From Schizochytrium sp. TIO01 (lineage: Eukaryota > Sar > Bigyra > Thraustochytrida > Thraustochytriidae), in the NCBI GenBank assembly GCA_004764695.1, contig SMSO01000014.1, positions 1,191,148-1,255,147 on the forward strand: a stretch of DNA of 64,000 nucleotides, given 5' to 3'. The translations under genes and the position numbers were made by a program. Each line of letters starts with the position of its first letter. Position 1 is the stretch's first letter. Below the pieces are notes generated by a model. The model did not search any database, was not told the origin of the DNA, and saw nothing but the letters and a program-made list of their open reading frames with translations. Positions 11,808 through 22,431 of this stretch are shown here, piece by piece.

Positions 11808-12449
11808 ATGGCTGAAGCAAAAGCTGAGACCCAGGCCCCCGTGCCGGAGCCGCAAGATGCTGCCAAGGTTGCCGATGGTGTAAAGATGTTCTCACGTGAG
11901 GAAGTCTCAAAGCACAACACTGAGGAGGACCTCTACATTATTATCCAGGGCAAGGTCTACAGCGTGGCCAAGTACCTCGACAACCACCCCGGAGGCCCTG
12001 AGATTATTGCCGATGTAGCTGGCCAGGATGCCACCGACGAGTTTCTCGACACCGGACGTAAGTTAAACACACATATTTCGAGACTTTAATCTGTAGAACT
12101 TCTTCTTGAAGATTATTATTCTCAGTACAAGTTGATTTTCAACCACCAGCACGGATATACGTATGCATGATTTATGCTGTTAACTAACACCTCATCCTCA
12201 ACTGCATACTCGCTATTAACAATACTCGTCTGCGTTGCGTTCTGGTTGCAAATTGAAAAACACACACACGTTATAGACACCGCTGAGGCAAGAGAAGAGC
12301 TGAAGAAGTACTACATCGGCGAGGTCGAGGGTGGTGATCTTACTCGCACCTCCGATTCCAGGTCTAGCGAAGGCCCGAGTATGCTTATGATGATTGCTGT
12401 GCTCGCTATTCTCTTTGCCATTTTCGTGGCCATGAAGTTCCAAAGCTAA
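11808..12449 (+). CDS. Cytochrome b5, tail-anchored
   Basis: Small heme protein that passes electrons to ER desaturases, hydroxylases and other acceptors. Two exons (11808-12057 and 12277-12449) give 140 residues. The b5 domain follows a short Ala/Glu/Pro-rich N-terminus: HPGG supplies axial ligand His60, and His84 (in FLDTGH) supplies the second, exactly 24 residues later as in classic b5. The His84 codon is split C|AC by the intron, so the unspliced frame lacks it. Residues about 118-136 form a hydrophobic C-terminal anchor followed by KFQS, giving an ER or outer-mitochondrial tail-anchored topology. Length and architecture are normal for the family. The substrate partner cannot be told; a fatty-acid desaturase role is typical but inferred. 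Confidence 0.93.
12058..12276 (+). other. Intron in cytochrome b5 gene
   Basis: 219-bp intron, donor C|GTAAGT and acceptor TTATAG|AC. Its removal restores the second heme-binding histidine and the conserved stretch after it, strong protein-level support for these exact borders. It holds a CA-repeat just before the acceptor. Confidence 0.9.
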
Positions 12450-13408
12450 GTCCTTCCTCAAAACTTATTCCTGTCCCGGCTTCTCCACCTCTGCAAAATT
12501 TCGCACACGTACACATTTCTCGCACATCTTCCAACCTATACTATCCAGGTGCAACTCACCGCGCCCTTCGATCTTCCCACATAAAGTTGAGTGATCAATC
12601 TACACCCTTGTTTACGCTTATATTCACACTTGCTGAGCCTAGCTTTGACCCCTTTTTTCTTCGCTTTATTTGGCACAATAATTCAAATATTTCTACTACG
12701 ACAGCTAAAGGATATATTCATACCTGATTGTTTTCATCTTTCTGAAAGCATCTATGTCGTGTCGAATATGCATTACAAATTTACATCTAAGCACTAAGAG
12801 AGCGTTTAGCTCTTCTTGACCTGACCATTACGGTCTAGGTATTGTCTTTCAGACAATGCATCACCACAAACTCAGAAGAAAATCTTGTAGAATCGCTTCG
12901 ATGGCTCGCAAAGAATGGTTAGTCTGTATCAATCAACCATTTCTAATATGATTACATGTTACAAATAATCTTGCAGGTCTAATTTTGAATTATAGCTATG
13001 CACCCAAAAATCTTTAATCATGAAGATACCAAGGGGAGTTCGCTATTTGAAAATGAACAAAGGTTACTTCTGGTCTTTGTCAAGCTGATCTGAAAATCAT
13101 TTCATATTTGAAACCATGACAGAGAATGTAACCTTTTTACCTTGCTCCTTTTCTAAGCATACAAATTTCGATCACATAATTTGTGAGAAGCTATAATCGA
13201 GAGCTTTCGATTAAAAAGAACAAACAAAAAAATATGCTTGTTAAATTGTTTTGAGCTTCTTTTCTATCTCTCTCAAGCTAGACTTTCCAAGAAAGATTTC
13301 AAAAGAACTTGAAGAAGGCCTCTTTTTCTTTTTTCTTTTGACTGATTAAAACTTTAAAAATATAATAATAAAATTAAATTCCTTTAAGATTCTACTTTTC
13401 TATTGGGC
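12450..13408. other. Intergenic spacer between cytochrome b5 and Sec20 genes
   Basis: About 960 bp, AT-rich; no gene or conserved site recognised. A T/C-rich tract and an AT-rich stretch occur at about 13320-13380, just before the SNARE gene. Confidence 0.5.
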
Positions 13409-14242
13409 ATGTTGCAAACCAAATTCTCTATACTCCCACCCCTCCCGATGCAGCGCCCGAACTCAGCGACAGCAGGCGGGGCTGCAGTTGCATATGCTCA
13501 GGCTGAACATGCCCTGCACGATGTTGTTCGCCGTCTTGAAATAGCCCTCGAGAGCGCAACTCTTCCCGATGGTGCTTCTGCACAGTCAAAAAGTAGCCTT
13601 AGCCAATCCAACAAGAGCACTGTCGAAGGAGCTATCACTCAGGCAGCATGGGCTTTAAACAAATTAGATGCAGCAATCGAGGCTGCCAAAGTAGCTGCTG
13701 AAGAGGATGATCTTCCACAGACTATGCGAGAGTACCTTGGTAAGCTGCATATATTAAAGAATAAAGCACAAGAGGAAAGACGAAAACTTGCGCAGGTTCG
13801 ACGTGCTGGAGTTCTTGCACAGGAACAACGCAGAAATGAAGAACGCACAGCATTGCTCGCGAGATCTAGTGCTAGTGCATCAGTGGATATTGGGGGCGCT
13901 AATAACACAAGACGTCAAATGCTCGAACAAGCAAGTCTGTTGGATGTCTCCAAGGATGTCACAGCGTCACTACGGAGGACTCGTGACATGGTGATGCGAG
14001 AAGTGCAGCGACTAACTGAAACAGAGAAGGTGATTGAGAGTGATGCTCAAAAGATTCAATCAACGTATCAGGAATACGATTCGTACTCCTCTGCAGCAGG
14101 CCGCTCCGATGCTGCCTTGAAAGAGTTACAGCACCAGGAAAGGTTAGATAAAATTGCTATTGCCTCTGGATTTTCGTGCTTTCTATTAGTTGTCCTCTAC
14201 ATTGTGTGGAAACGAACCATTGGCTGGTTCTGGCCCTTTTGA
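13409..14242 (+). CDS. Sec20/BNIP1-like SNARE
   Basis: 277-residue tail-anchored SNARE. The C-terminal third carries the Sec20-type heptad region: a VTASLRRTRDMV segment near residue 190 resembles the start of the SNARE helix in Sec20/BNIP1. It is followed by a coiled-coil and one C-terminal membrane span near residues 248-268 with a short aromatic lumenal tail. In the family this protein acts in Golgi-to-ER retrograde fusion with Use1, Sec22 and syntaxin 18/Ufe1 and binds the Dsl1/NRZ tether. The N-terminal half is predicted to be a helical coiled-coil rich in Ala, Glu and Arg. The start may be ATG 13409 or ATG 13448 (13 residues later); the longer form is given. GOSR1 was considered but the R-T-R pattern at the helix start favours Sec20. 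Confidence 0.75.
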   Translation: MLQTKFSILPPLPMQRPNSATAGGAAVAYAQAEHALHDVVRRLEIALESATLPDGASAQSKSSLSQSNKSTVEGAITQAAWALNKLDAAIEAAKVAAEEDDLPQTMREYLGKLHILKNKAQEERRKLAQVRRAGVLAQEQRRNEERTALLARSSASASVDIGGANNTRRQMLEQASLLDVSKDVTASLRRTRDMVMREVQRLTETEKVIESDAQKIQSTYQEYDSYSSAAGRSDAALKELQHQERLDKIAIASGFSCFLLVVLYIVWKRTIGWFWPF

Positions 14243-15085
14243 TCAGATCTACTTTGGGCCTGTGTCTTTCCGAGCCTAATATTCTAATAAGCTTGCACAG
14301 CCTGTATTTATACAAATCCTTTAGGATCACCTTACAAAGATGAATATGTAATACATGCAGAGCAACATCACTATTATTAATTTAATTAAGAGTAGGTTGA
14401 GTGCTACACGTGGAGCAATAGGCGTTTACTATAACCATCACTGGTTTACGCTCTGCTCCTTACTTCGAAGAAATGAGAAGGGACATGAAGCAGATTTTGC
14501 ACAAATATAAGTTACTTTTCTGTCATTGATTTAACAGTTTCATATAGATGACGATACGCATGCCTGATTAAGTATCATCTTGTTATGCACTTCCCCAAGT
14601 CGGCTATGATAATTTTAGAATTAAAGTTCCATGTTTTTCTCGAAGTCCTTAAAAGTCATTCCTAATAGCATTTTTTTTAATCCTCTGTTAGTAATATTGG
14701 TCTAGTTTTCCTAAACCCATATTCAGTCTTTCTCTACTTTCATGCTGTCCTTTACCTTCTGTATACCTTGTAACTTGTTTTCTTTGCTGGACTCATCAGC
14801 TGCCAGTTGTAGTGTTTTGAAATAAAATATTCATTTTTCAATTTAAAATTCGTTATAGAATTTTAATTGATTTTTTTTATTTTTGATTAGGATTAGTAGT
14901 AGGTGCACCTGATAGAAAATAGTTAAAACTATACCTACATATATGGGCCAATATAAAATCAAAAGAGAAGCAGAAGAAATGAGCCCACCGGACAAATAAC
15001 ACAATCAGCCCTTATCATAAGCAGCAAAAACATGACTGCAATTTCCATCGCTGGGTGAACCCCAACTGCTGCAGGGCTTTGAACA
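14243..15085. other. Intergenic spacer
   Basis: About 840 bp, AT-rich, no gene seen. AATAAAA near 14821 could serve as a polyadenylation signal for a longer 3' UTR. Confidence 0.5.
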
Positions 15086-16120
15086 ATGAACACAACGCTG
15101 GGCGAATTCCCAGGCCAAAAGCTTGCTGCAGAAGTTGAAGCTGCGATAAAGCAGAGGAGCTTCCCGTTCAACCTTTCCCCGGAAGATGCTCTACAAGCCT
15201 TGGCAGCTTCAAAAGACGACTCTGCAAAGAAGACCGCACAAGTCAATGATGAAATCCAACGTGATTTAACTCTATGGATCTCTCGAACTCAAGAGAGTAA
15301 AACCTCGGCATCTAGAACAGTGGAACAGATGTTTTCGGAAAGGGTTCATGTACTTGAAAAGATCCTCAAGCGTCTAGCGATCAGATTTAGCAGACTGCAA
15401 GCCCAAAACGTTAGTGCAAACATGCTTAACTCCAGTTGGCTTGCCAATCTTCATGGGGTATATGCATTAAATTGCGCTGTCAACAGCCAACCGTCGCGTA
15501 CATGCGCTTGGGAGGAGGCCGTGAGCGTCTATGCGTACCGAATTTTACCATCACTTGGAGCAGGGCCTTTAACTCAGGCGCTTTACATGCATCCCCTGAA
15601 AACCCCAGCGGCAACTTTATCACTGAGAATATATGCGGCCAAGCTTGCTAAGATTTCTGGTGAAAAAACCATCACAGCACTTGAAGACCCGACTGGGCAT
15701 GCCGGGGCCCTAACAGAACACATTATCAATGAAATAAATGAGGTGTCAAGGCAGCAGAATACGCCTGAAGTACCCATAAATCAAGCAAAGGGCAATTCTA
15801 AACAAGCTCTACTCGGTCTAGCTTTTGAGTTATCGCTTGGGGGTAATCTTGACAGTATTATACCTGCAAAGTTAGATCCCGAGGTCATGAAGGTCTTGGT
15901 AGATACAATAGCCACCCAGGCCTCTTTATCAACTCGTGCTCATCTTGGGCTTGCGACACATGCACTTTTGCATCAAAGATCAAAGGAAGAAAGCGCACAA
16001 CGTCATGCGACACTAATTCGTGCTGCTCAAGACCTAGATAACGACATTAAGGTTTCACGACAAGGGCTTCTCGAAGCTATTGCATGGGTTTCCGACAAAA
16101 TAGACCCTCGCTCTACCTAA
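15086..16120 (+). CDS. Conserved-looking helical protein of unknown function
   Basis: Uninterrupted ATG-to-TAA frame of 344 residues; family not recognised. It is predicted to be almost all alpha-helical, with no signal peptide or membrane span. The N-terminal 120 residues are charged with possible coiled-coil, and the remaining part is Ala/Leu-rich helices like a helical-bundle or solenoid domain. It sits between the Sec20 gene (same strand) and the LSm gene (opposite strand), which gives no functional hint. Even composition along its length supports a real gene. Possible roles such as a tether or scaffold subunit would be guesses. Confidence 0.7.
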   Translation: MNTTLGEFPGQKLAAEVEAAIKQRSFPFNLSPEDALQALAASKDDSAKKTAQVNDEIQRDLTLWISRTQESKTSASRTVEQMFSERVHVLEKILKRLAIRFSRLQAQNVSANMLNSSWLANLHGVYALNCAVNSQPSRTCAWEEAVSVYAYRILPSLGAGPLTQALYMHPLKTPAATLSLRIYAAKLAKISGEKTITALEDPTGHAGALTEHIINEINEVSRQQNTPEVPINQAKGNSKQALLGLAFELSLGGNLDSIIPAKLDPEVMKVLVDTIATQASLSTRAHLGLATHALLHQRSKEESAQRHATLIRAAQDLDNDIKVSRQGLLEAIAWVSDKIDPRST

Positions 16121-16564
16121 AGTAGATGCGCCACAACGACGACCTGGAGCTGCTTTTAAATGAATACCATAACATCTCACTAGACTCTGTATATTTACAT
16201 GTCAATAGCAGGCTATCTACGGATAAAATAAAAGATTTATTTTATTAATAAAATACATCTCTAAAATGTAAGACAGTTAAATAAAAAGTCCAAACATGTC
16301 AACCACTTTGTACTTTAAAAGGTCGGGATAGCATTTTCTATTATTTATGCAACAAGGCAAGCCTTGACATAATATAGAAAGTTATTTGTTCTTACAAATC
16401 TCACAACCTTTGCGTCAAAAAAATAACAAAAAAATGTGGCCAAAAATACCGTGAGGTTTGGCTATCTTCGGATGAAAGACTTAGAACAGCGAAGCCGTCA
16501 TACACATCTAACTTAAATTCTGAAAGGTTCTGCTAATTCCCTTTTTATCAATGGAGGAATAAAT
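16121..16564. other. Convergent 3' spacer
   Basis: Short AT-rich region between two convergent genes. AATAAAA words near 16205 and 16245 are possible polyadenylation signals. Nothing else seen. Confidence 0.5.
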
Positions 16565-16984
16565 TTACATTTGATCCCCTAGTGTAGGTAAAGCTTCTCC
16601 TGGTGGTGGAGTGCGTTTACGATCTTTGATATAATTCCGCTTGAAAGCGGCCTTGAGCCTTCTAGCATGAGCAGCTTTTAGTTCTGCCTGAACGTCCATT
16701 TCATCTGGCAAATGGATGAAGCGAATGCGACTTCCGAGAAGCATCACCATCTCCATATCTGTGCCTTTTTGGCCTCGTCGAGGACCCTCGAGCCAGGTCT
16801 GCGACGCCTTGCCCAGGACCACAGACATGTCGCTGAGGTCCACAGCATCCAGAACTCCACAAACCTCAAGATCGTTTTTAAGCTCAACACGAACCCTTTC
16901 ACCCTCTAAACTTTGCAAGAGCGACGCCAAAGACTTCCATCGTCTCTTTTGAGGCGAAGAATCAGCTTCCCGAGTGTTCTGCAT
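16565..16984 (-). CDS. Sm/LSm-fold RNA-binding protein, LSM10/SmD1-like
   Basis: 139 residues from ATG 16984. The frame stays open upstream to about 17060 without another ATG, so an upstream exon is possible. An Sm fold is visible. The Sm1 half begins with a helix (LASLLQSLEG), followed by the strand VRVELKNDLEV and a G-x-L-x-x-VDLSDMSV turn. A charged loop follows, then the Sm2 signature SRIRFIHLPDE. The HLPD ending is closest to LSM10 of the U7 snRNP (RYVHIPDD) and to SmD1 (RYFILPDS). A basic Lys/Arg-rich C-terminal extension follows. The role is RNA binding within a heteroheptameric ring; whether in spliceosomal, U7-like or decay rings cannot be decided. The acidic Asn position in Sm1 is Asp rather than the usual Asn (DLSDM). 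Confidence 0.7.
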   Translation of the reverse strand: MQNTREADSSPQKRRWKSLASLLQSLEGERVRVELKNDLEVCGVLDAVDLSDMSVVLGKASQTWLEGPRRGQKGTDMEMVMLLGSRIRFIHLPDEMDVQAELKAAHARRLKAAFKRNYIKDRKRTPPPGEALPTLGDQM

Positions 16985-17990
16985 CACCTTCGCGTGTGGC
17001 GTCCTCGTTGCAGTTGTTGTTGATTGTGCCAATCTTTGCTTGCTCTCGTATAATGCTCCAGGGACCTAGCTAGTATGTTCTCTTCATGAAGATATATACG
17101 CCTTGAGTCTTTCTTTACTCAAGAAGGATAAGTGCTAACTTACCCAAAAAACCATTCTCACCTCACTTCCCACTTTGCAAAAGCCTCTCGAGCCCTCCAC
17201 TACCGCTCCTCAGCTACGTACCCTGTAGTACCTGCTAGTACGTCCTTGTGGCTTTGTTTGATCTATAGCACTATTTCTCTCTACTACTACTCCGTCAAAA
17301 TTGTTAAAAACGCGGGTCATGACTAACACGCCATCTACCACTTTCTATAGCACTGCACCTCGCCTTGCTCTCCTCCTTACCTCCAGTAAAGCGAGTTCGT
17401 GTGTAGGTAGTGCCTACGTAGCTTATATTATTAACCAGCATCGCTGTCTGTCTCGTTGTTTTCATAGTTTTGTTTTCTTTACTTGACATCAAAGTAGGTT
17501 TTAATCTTTCTTCTGTTGTTTTATTCACCCTTTCCTTTCCAGAGGAGGGGAGGGGGTCTAATATGCGGAGAGAAGAACTTTGTCGAGGAAGCCGCTTCTT
17601 ATGCCTACATTCTACCGTGCACAGACTGCAGGAACTGCATGCACGCACTCGTTTCAATCTTGCATTGCTTTGCATTGCTCTGCACGAGATGGTAGAAACC
17701 CTAGGCAAGGTGAATGGATACATTAAGAAAAGTCAGCGATTAATGAATAGGTAGGCACCACTGCTTCTTCTTTCTCGCCTGTCCTGTAAAAGCAGAGGCC
17801 TCTGGTTTACACATGGTTTGTTCAATACAGAAGAACCTACCTACTGCTGTACGTAGGAGTAGGTAGGTAGGGAGGTAAGTGAGAAGTGAATGCATTTTGG
17901 CTCTCCGTGTAACAATTTTGGCTCCTCGTCCCGTGGCAAATCCACTTCGAGTTCGCGCTAAGCAGCACCTCTGAAGACAATTCACAAAGG
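16985..17990. other. Intergenic region between divergent LSm and EHD genes
   Basis: About 1 kb shared 5' region. It contains repeated CTACCTA/TAGGTAG words (about 17745-17880, including a stretch with GTAGGAGTAGGTAGGTAG) and a purine tract near 17540. No credible gene; short frames on both strands lack signatures. Confidence 0.5.
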
Positions 17991-19778
17991 ATGAAGACAG
18001 ACTCGTTTGCGGAGGCAGTTCCGGCGGCAGCTCCATTCTCTGGGATGTCAGAAGAAGACCTCAAGGCGCATGCCAAGTACAGGTCGAGGCTTGTGGAGAT
18101 CTACAAAGAGCACGAGCCTGGCAAGCTGGCGACCGTAGACGTGACTCTTTCAGAATGGCGAGGCAGAGAGGAGGAACTTATTTCTAAAACCAAGGACCAA
18201 TATGCGTCTAGGCAGGCTGCTAAGGAAGAATATCAAAAAGTGGTCAGCACTCTGAAGGATTGCTACTCCCGAATTCGACCAGTCGAGGAGATGTACAAGT
18301 TTGACCAATTCTCCTCCCCATGCATTACCGATGCCGAGTTTGAAGCCAAGCCAATGGTTCTCCTTTTGGGACAATACTCTGTGGGAAAGACCACTTTTAT
18401 CAAGCATCTCATTGGAAGGGACTTTCCCGGAATCCGCATCGGGCCTGAACCTACCACAGACCGCTTCGTCGCTGTCATGCATGGTGACCAGGATCAGTGC
18501 ATTCCCGGAAATGCTCTTTGTGCTGCTGCAGACAGGCCTTTTACTGCACTTAACAAGTTCGGTACTTCGTTTACGAGTCGCATGGAGGCTAGTTTATGCA
18601 ATGCTAAGGCCCTCGAATCGATGACCCTCATTGATACACCTGGCGTTCTGTCTGGCGAAAAGCAGCGCATTGGACGCCAATATGACTTCACAGCAGTAGT
18701 AGAATGGTTTGCATCCCGCGCCGATCGAATTCTTCTCCTTTTTGACGCTCACAAGCTTGACATTTCTGACGAGTTTAAGCGCTGCATCGAAGCATTGCAT
18801 GGCCAAGAAGATAAGGTGCGCGTTGTCCTTAACAAGGCAGATTCGGTAACACCCAAACAGCTTATGCGCGTCTACGGAGCACTCATGTGGAGCTTAGGCA
18901 AAATTTCGCGTTCCCCAGAGGTAATGCGCGTATATGTTGGCTCATTCTGGGACAAGCCTCTGCGTCCAGACCACGAGAACCTCGCCTTATTTAAGAGTGA
19001 GTCTGAGGACCTTCTCAGCGACTTGCGTAGCTTGCCTCGCAATAGCGCTATTCGCAAAATTAATGAATTAGTCAAGCGTGCGCGTCTTGCTCGGGTTCAT
19101 GCATACATCATTTCACATCTTAAAGCGCAAATGCCCCACTTCTTTGGAAAGGCATCTAAACAACAGAAGGTCCTCGGAAACCTTGAGCTTGAGTTCCAAG
19201 AAATTGCCTCCAAATATCAGCTTGCACCGAACGATTTCCCCAATGTGAATCGTTTTCGTCAACAAATCCAGACTTTTGATCTATCCAAATTTCCCAAGCT
19301 AAACGAAAAGGCATTGAAAAAGCTTGACAAGGTTCTCAGTGAAGAGATCCCCGCCCTTATGAAGCAAATACAATTGCACGAAGCACCTAACAGCGAGGGA
19401 CAAGCTGTAGCGAGTAGCAACCCGTTTGCCATGCCAAGCGCGGGTTCTCTAACTTCATTTCCGAGTGCTTCGGGTGGTCCTTCGAGTTGGGCTGTCTCAA
19501 ACGCCCTCAAGACTGAGGCTGATAACATCTTTTTCAACTGTCCTTTACAGTCCGGCAAACTCACAGGCGTAGGAGCGGCGCAGGCTTTTGCGTCTACAGG
19601 CCTCACAAATGACGTTCTTGCCAAGGTCTGGTCCCTGGCTGACATTGACAATTGCAATCAGTTAGATCCAGAGCAATTTGCTGTTGCGCTTTACCTCTCT
19701 CGTCTCGCTCAGACTGGCCAGCCTTTGCCTGATACTCTTCCAGCCAGTCTCATTCCACCATCTCGCCGTACGATGTAG
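17991..19778 (+). CDS. EHD-family dynamin-like ATPase
   Basis: 595-residue EHD protein, a membrane-remodelling ATPase of endocytic recycling that tubulates membranes. Order seen: N-terminal helical segment (about 1-115), then the dynamin-type G domain with P-loop GQYSVGKTT at 127-135, switch I around PTTDRF, DTPG at 215-218 and NKAD at 281-284. A helical membrane-binding region follows, then a linker with an NPF motif (SNPFAMPS, near 480) and a C-terminal EH domain from about residue 505. The EF-hand-like loop is DIDNCNQLDPEQF, which has plausible calcium-ligand positions. Human EHD1 is 534 residues, so the length is normal with a small N-terminal extension. The NPF motif upstream of the EH domain fits the known intramolecular or oligomer contact. 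Single exon, ATG context AGGATGA. Confidence 0.95.
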   Translation: MKTDSFAEAVPAAAPFSGMSEEDLKAHAKYRSRLVEIYKEHEPGKLATVDVTLSEWRGREEELISKTKDQYASRQAAKEEYQKVVSTLKDCYSRIRPVEEMYKFDQFSSPCITDAEFEAKPMVLLLGQYSVGKTTFIKHLIGRDFPGIRIGPEPTTDRFVAVMHGDQDQCIPGNALCAAADRPFTALNKFGTSFTSRMEASLCNAKALESMTLIDTPGVLSGEKQRIGRQYDFTAVVEWFASRADRILLLFDAHKLDISDEFKRCIEALHGQEDKVRVVLNKADSVTPKQLMRVYGALMWSLGKISRSPEVMRVYVGSFWDKPLRPDHENLALFKSESEDLLSDLRSLPRNSAIRKINELVKRARLARVHAYIISHLKAQMPHFFGKASKQQKVLGNLELEFQEIASKYQLAPNDFPNVNRFRQQIQTFDLSKFPKLNEKALKKLDKVLSEEIPALMKQIQLHEAPNSEGQAVASSNPFAMPSAGSLTSFPSASGGPSSWAVSNALKTEADNIFFNCPLQSGKLTGVGAAQAFASTGLTNDVLAKVWSLADIDNCNQLDPEQFAVALYLSRLAQTGQPLPDTLPASLIPPSRRTM

Positions 19779-20480
19779 GTTTGCACAGAATATAACGCGT
19801 TTGGGCATCTTAGTTGAGCGCTAAATTTATGAACAATGTAAACATTCTGTTTCAGTTGCCTTGTCAATTTGTGGTAAATTTTGTTGTAACCTAGCTGGGG
19901 CTCATTTTGAGCATCTAAAAATCAAAGAGATATCTCAAGAACTTAGGTAAACTTGTATGAAATAGAGAGGACTAATGTTACTTTAAAGGTTGTGTGGCTT
20001 GGAGTTTGCTTTGTATTCTCGAAAATGAGTTCCTCCTAGGTAGTTGTGCCATTGGATATAGATCATCAAAGATTTCTTCTGTACGATTTTTTTTTGTCGC
20101 AGAGATTGCTTTTTCATAAGTCGAGTCAAGTGTCCATCGCCAGATAAATGGACAAGATTCGGGCTATCATGGCAAATCTCTCGAAGGTAGTATCATGTTA
20201 AGGGGGGAAGAAGATAGCACATCTAAGAAGCTATAAAGTTTGTTCACTATTGTTCAAGACTAGACTTACCTGGATGGTCGTCATTTTCCCACTCTTGTTA
20301 GCGAAAGCCAACTACTATCAAATATTTTACTTTGATTAAAACTCAATTCAAGAAAACATATTACCCAAGTCATCATTATCTTTTTTTTAATTCTCTCCTT
20401 TTTTTTAAAATTGTCACCTGCGACCATTAGCAATATACTGCAAAAAAGCAAACAAGCTTCAAACACCACTTGCAAGAGAG
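19779..20480. other. Intergenic spacer
   Basis: About 700 bp between two co-directional genes, AT-rich with T runs; no gene or site recognised. Confidence 0.5.
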
Positions 20481-21470
20481 ATGGGTACAAGCGAGACTCC
20501 GAAAGGCCGCGACGTCGTCGCTGAGGCAGTTAAAGCTTTTCCTGGAGACGGCCTAGTGGGTGCTTTTGCGTACGGATCTGGCGTGTTTGAGCAGATCGCG
20601 GCAAAGCAAGATGGCGCATCGACAGCCACGAAAGACAAACCCCTTGTCGATATTATTTTGATCGTAGAGGACGCTGTAGAGTGGCACAAGCAGAATCTTG
20701 AAAGATATGCTGGGCATTATTCATGCTTGAGCTTGCTCGGGCCTCAGGTTATTAGCAAAGTTCAACACTCTGGAGGCTATATGTATTTCAACACTGATGT
20801 CACCGTACCTCAGGTGCCAGAGGTGCGCCTCAAGTACGGCGTCATTTCGCAACATGATGCTATTCGTGATTTGACTGAATGGGATGCCTTATACTTGAGT
20901 GGACGTCTTCATAAGCCTGTGCGATTCATTCGTGATGCCGAGCCGGGCGAACCCTTACGCAATGCCCTTCATACAAATTTGGCCCATGCAATGCATACTG
21001 CGTTCTTACTCATGCCGGAGCGCTTCAGCGAACAACAATTGTATCATTGCATCTCCGGGCTCTCATACGCAGGTGATATTCGAATGAGCCTTGCTGAGAA
21101 CCCGGATAAGGTAGCAAACATTGTACGCGGCAGTATGCCACATTTCAAGACGCTCTACGGTCGTTTTCTTGATTCTCCCCAAAGTTCAGGGCTTTTGGGG
21201 AGCTTTTCTTGTTCGCCATCAGAAGATGGAGCGCGTGCAATCCAGCAAGATATGTGTCCGAAGGCGCGCAAATCGATTGCCTCCACGCTTCCGTTCCTAG
21301 CTCACCTTCCTGCTGATCAGCGGATAGACCCTGTAGCTATTCAGAATGTTTTGCGAAAAACTGTTTCTCGCAGCAGCCGTATTCAGAGTGCTAAGGGTCC
21401 ACTAACTGCTGGAGCCTTGACTGCTGTGCGATATGGTCTTCGAAAAGTTGGTAAGCGATTCCTTCGTTAA
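20481..21470 (+). CDS. TAM41: TAM41-like mitochondrial CDP-diacylglycerol synthase
   Basis: 329 residues. TAM41 makes CDP-diacylglycerol from phosphatidic acid and CTP at the mitochondrial inner membrane for cardiolipin synthesis. The nucleotidyltransferase start is visible as VGAFAYGSGVF near residue 30, with the paired acidic strand VDIILIVED near 56, then VEWHKQNLERYAGHYS, and KYGVIS with the L-x-x-W-D-x-LYLSGRL pattern, all in the family order. Length is typical (yeast 385, human about 316-450). No clear mitochondrial presequence is visible at the N-terminus, which is odd, so targeting may use internal signals or an upstream exon. The basic C-terminus (RKVGKRFLR) is typical for membrane association. 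Confidence 0.92.
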   Translation: MGTSETPKGRDVVAEAVKAFPGDGLVGAFAYGSGVFEQIAAKQDGASTATKDKPLVDIILIVEDAVEWHKQNLERYAGHYSCLSLLGPQVISKVQHSGGYMYFNTDVTVPQVPEVRLKYGVISQHDAIRDLTEWDALYLSGRLHKPVRFIRDAEPGEPLRNALHTNLAHAMHTAFLLMPERFSEQQLYHCISGLSYAGDIRMSLAENPDKVANIVRGSMPHFKTLYGRFLDSPQSSGLLGSFSCSPSEDGARAIQQDMCPKARKSIASTLPFLAHLPADQRIDPVAIQNVLRKTVSRSSRIQSAKGPLTAGALTAVRYGLRKVGKRFLR

Positions 21471-22431
21471 TATTGACATTCATAAAATTGCTGTATGGAT
21501 ATTAGTTACTAGAAATTAAATAGAGCTACAAAGGCTATTCAATCCACTATGACCAACTTGCGTTGAGTAGATCTGTTTTTTATACTTCCGATACAATGAT
21601 GTTGAACGAAGTCACAGAATACATGCCAAGTGGCAAGTGGTTTTTGTATTGTATTGTTTTGTTTTATTTTTTCTTCCAAAGAAATTTGTTTGTTTCTTGT
21701 TCCCTTTCCTTAAATATAATAAAATAGAATAATATACAAGCTTTTTGCAACGCTCCGGATGCTGGTGTTTACAAGTAACCCCCACCCTCTTTACGTTCGC
21801 CAACTTGAGAGAGTAAGTCCTCGTTGTCCTCATTCTGTCAGGGTATTTAGTCCATCACTGTCTCGCTGCAGGTGGCTTTTCTTTCAGCCTCAATTTCTCC
21901 ATTCTGTGAGCTCGTGTGATCTTACAATTCTCGCCGGCGATGCTCTTTGTTCATAACTGAAGAATATGATTGTTAGAGAACCATAAGGAACCAATTTCCT
22001 TAACAGCCTCCTAATTGAAGTGCTAATGCTCTGATTTAATTCTTTTTGTAGCATTGGATTTTTTAAGTTGGTAAGTGGGACTTTATCAATAGGTAGTAGG
22101 TCTATGCAATATTACAATGTAATTAAAGTACAAAGAAGAATATGAGGTTTCTCCTTTTTGTTCCGTGAAGAAGAGTGCATGATTTCTTTCGGAGTCTCGG
22201 GTAAATCTGAAGCGATCTTGATCCTTTCTACATAGCTTTGGCTCCAAGCATAGGCAAAAGGGCTGTGCAAAACGGTAACGCCTCGTTTTGCAGAAGCACC
22301 TTACCTGCTGAGGGACTCTACACGGCGCGGGAGGCGTGTTTTGGGTTGAAGGACACGTCAAGGAATCGTTGACCCCAGGACTAAAGATGGGTCAAGACCC
22401 AGCACGAACGGCCTCTCGAGGCGGCCAAACG
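21471..22431. other. Intergenic spacer upstream of cathepsin Z
   Basis: No gene recognised. A TATTG/TTTTG-rich run lies at 21640-21700. From about 22336 the cathepsin frame is already open upstream of its likely ATG; that stretch is judged 5' UTR. Confidence 0.45.

Noticed and set aside
13403-13448. Start of the Sec20-like gene at 13403
   Set aside because: 13403 is a TTG; the first real ATG in frame is 13409. The same kind of non-ATG extension was removed for the LSm, bZIP, RIOX, cathepsin and coiled-coil genes.
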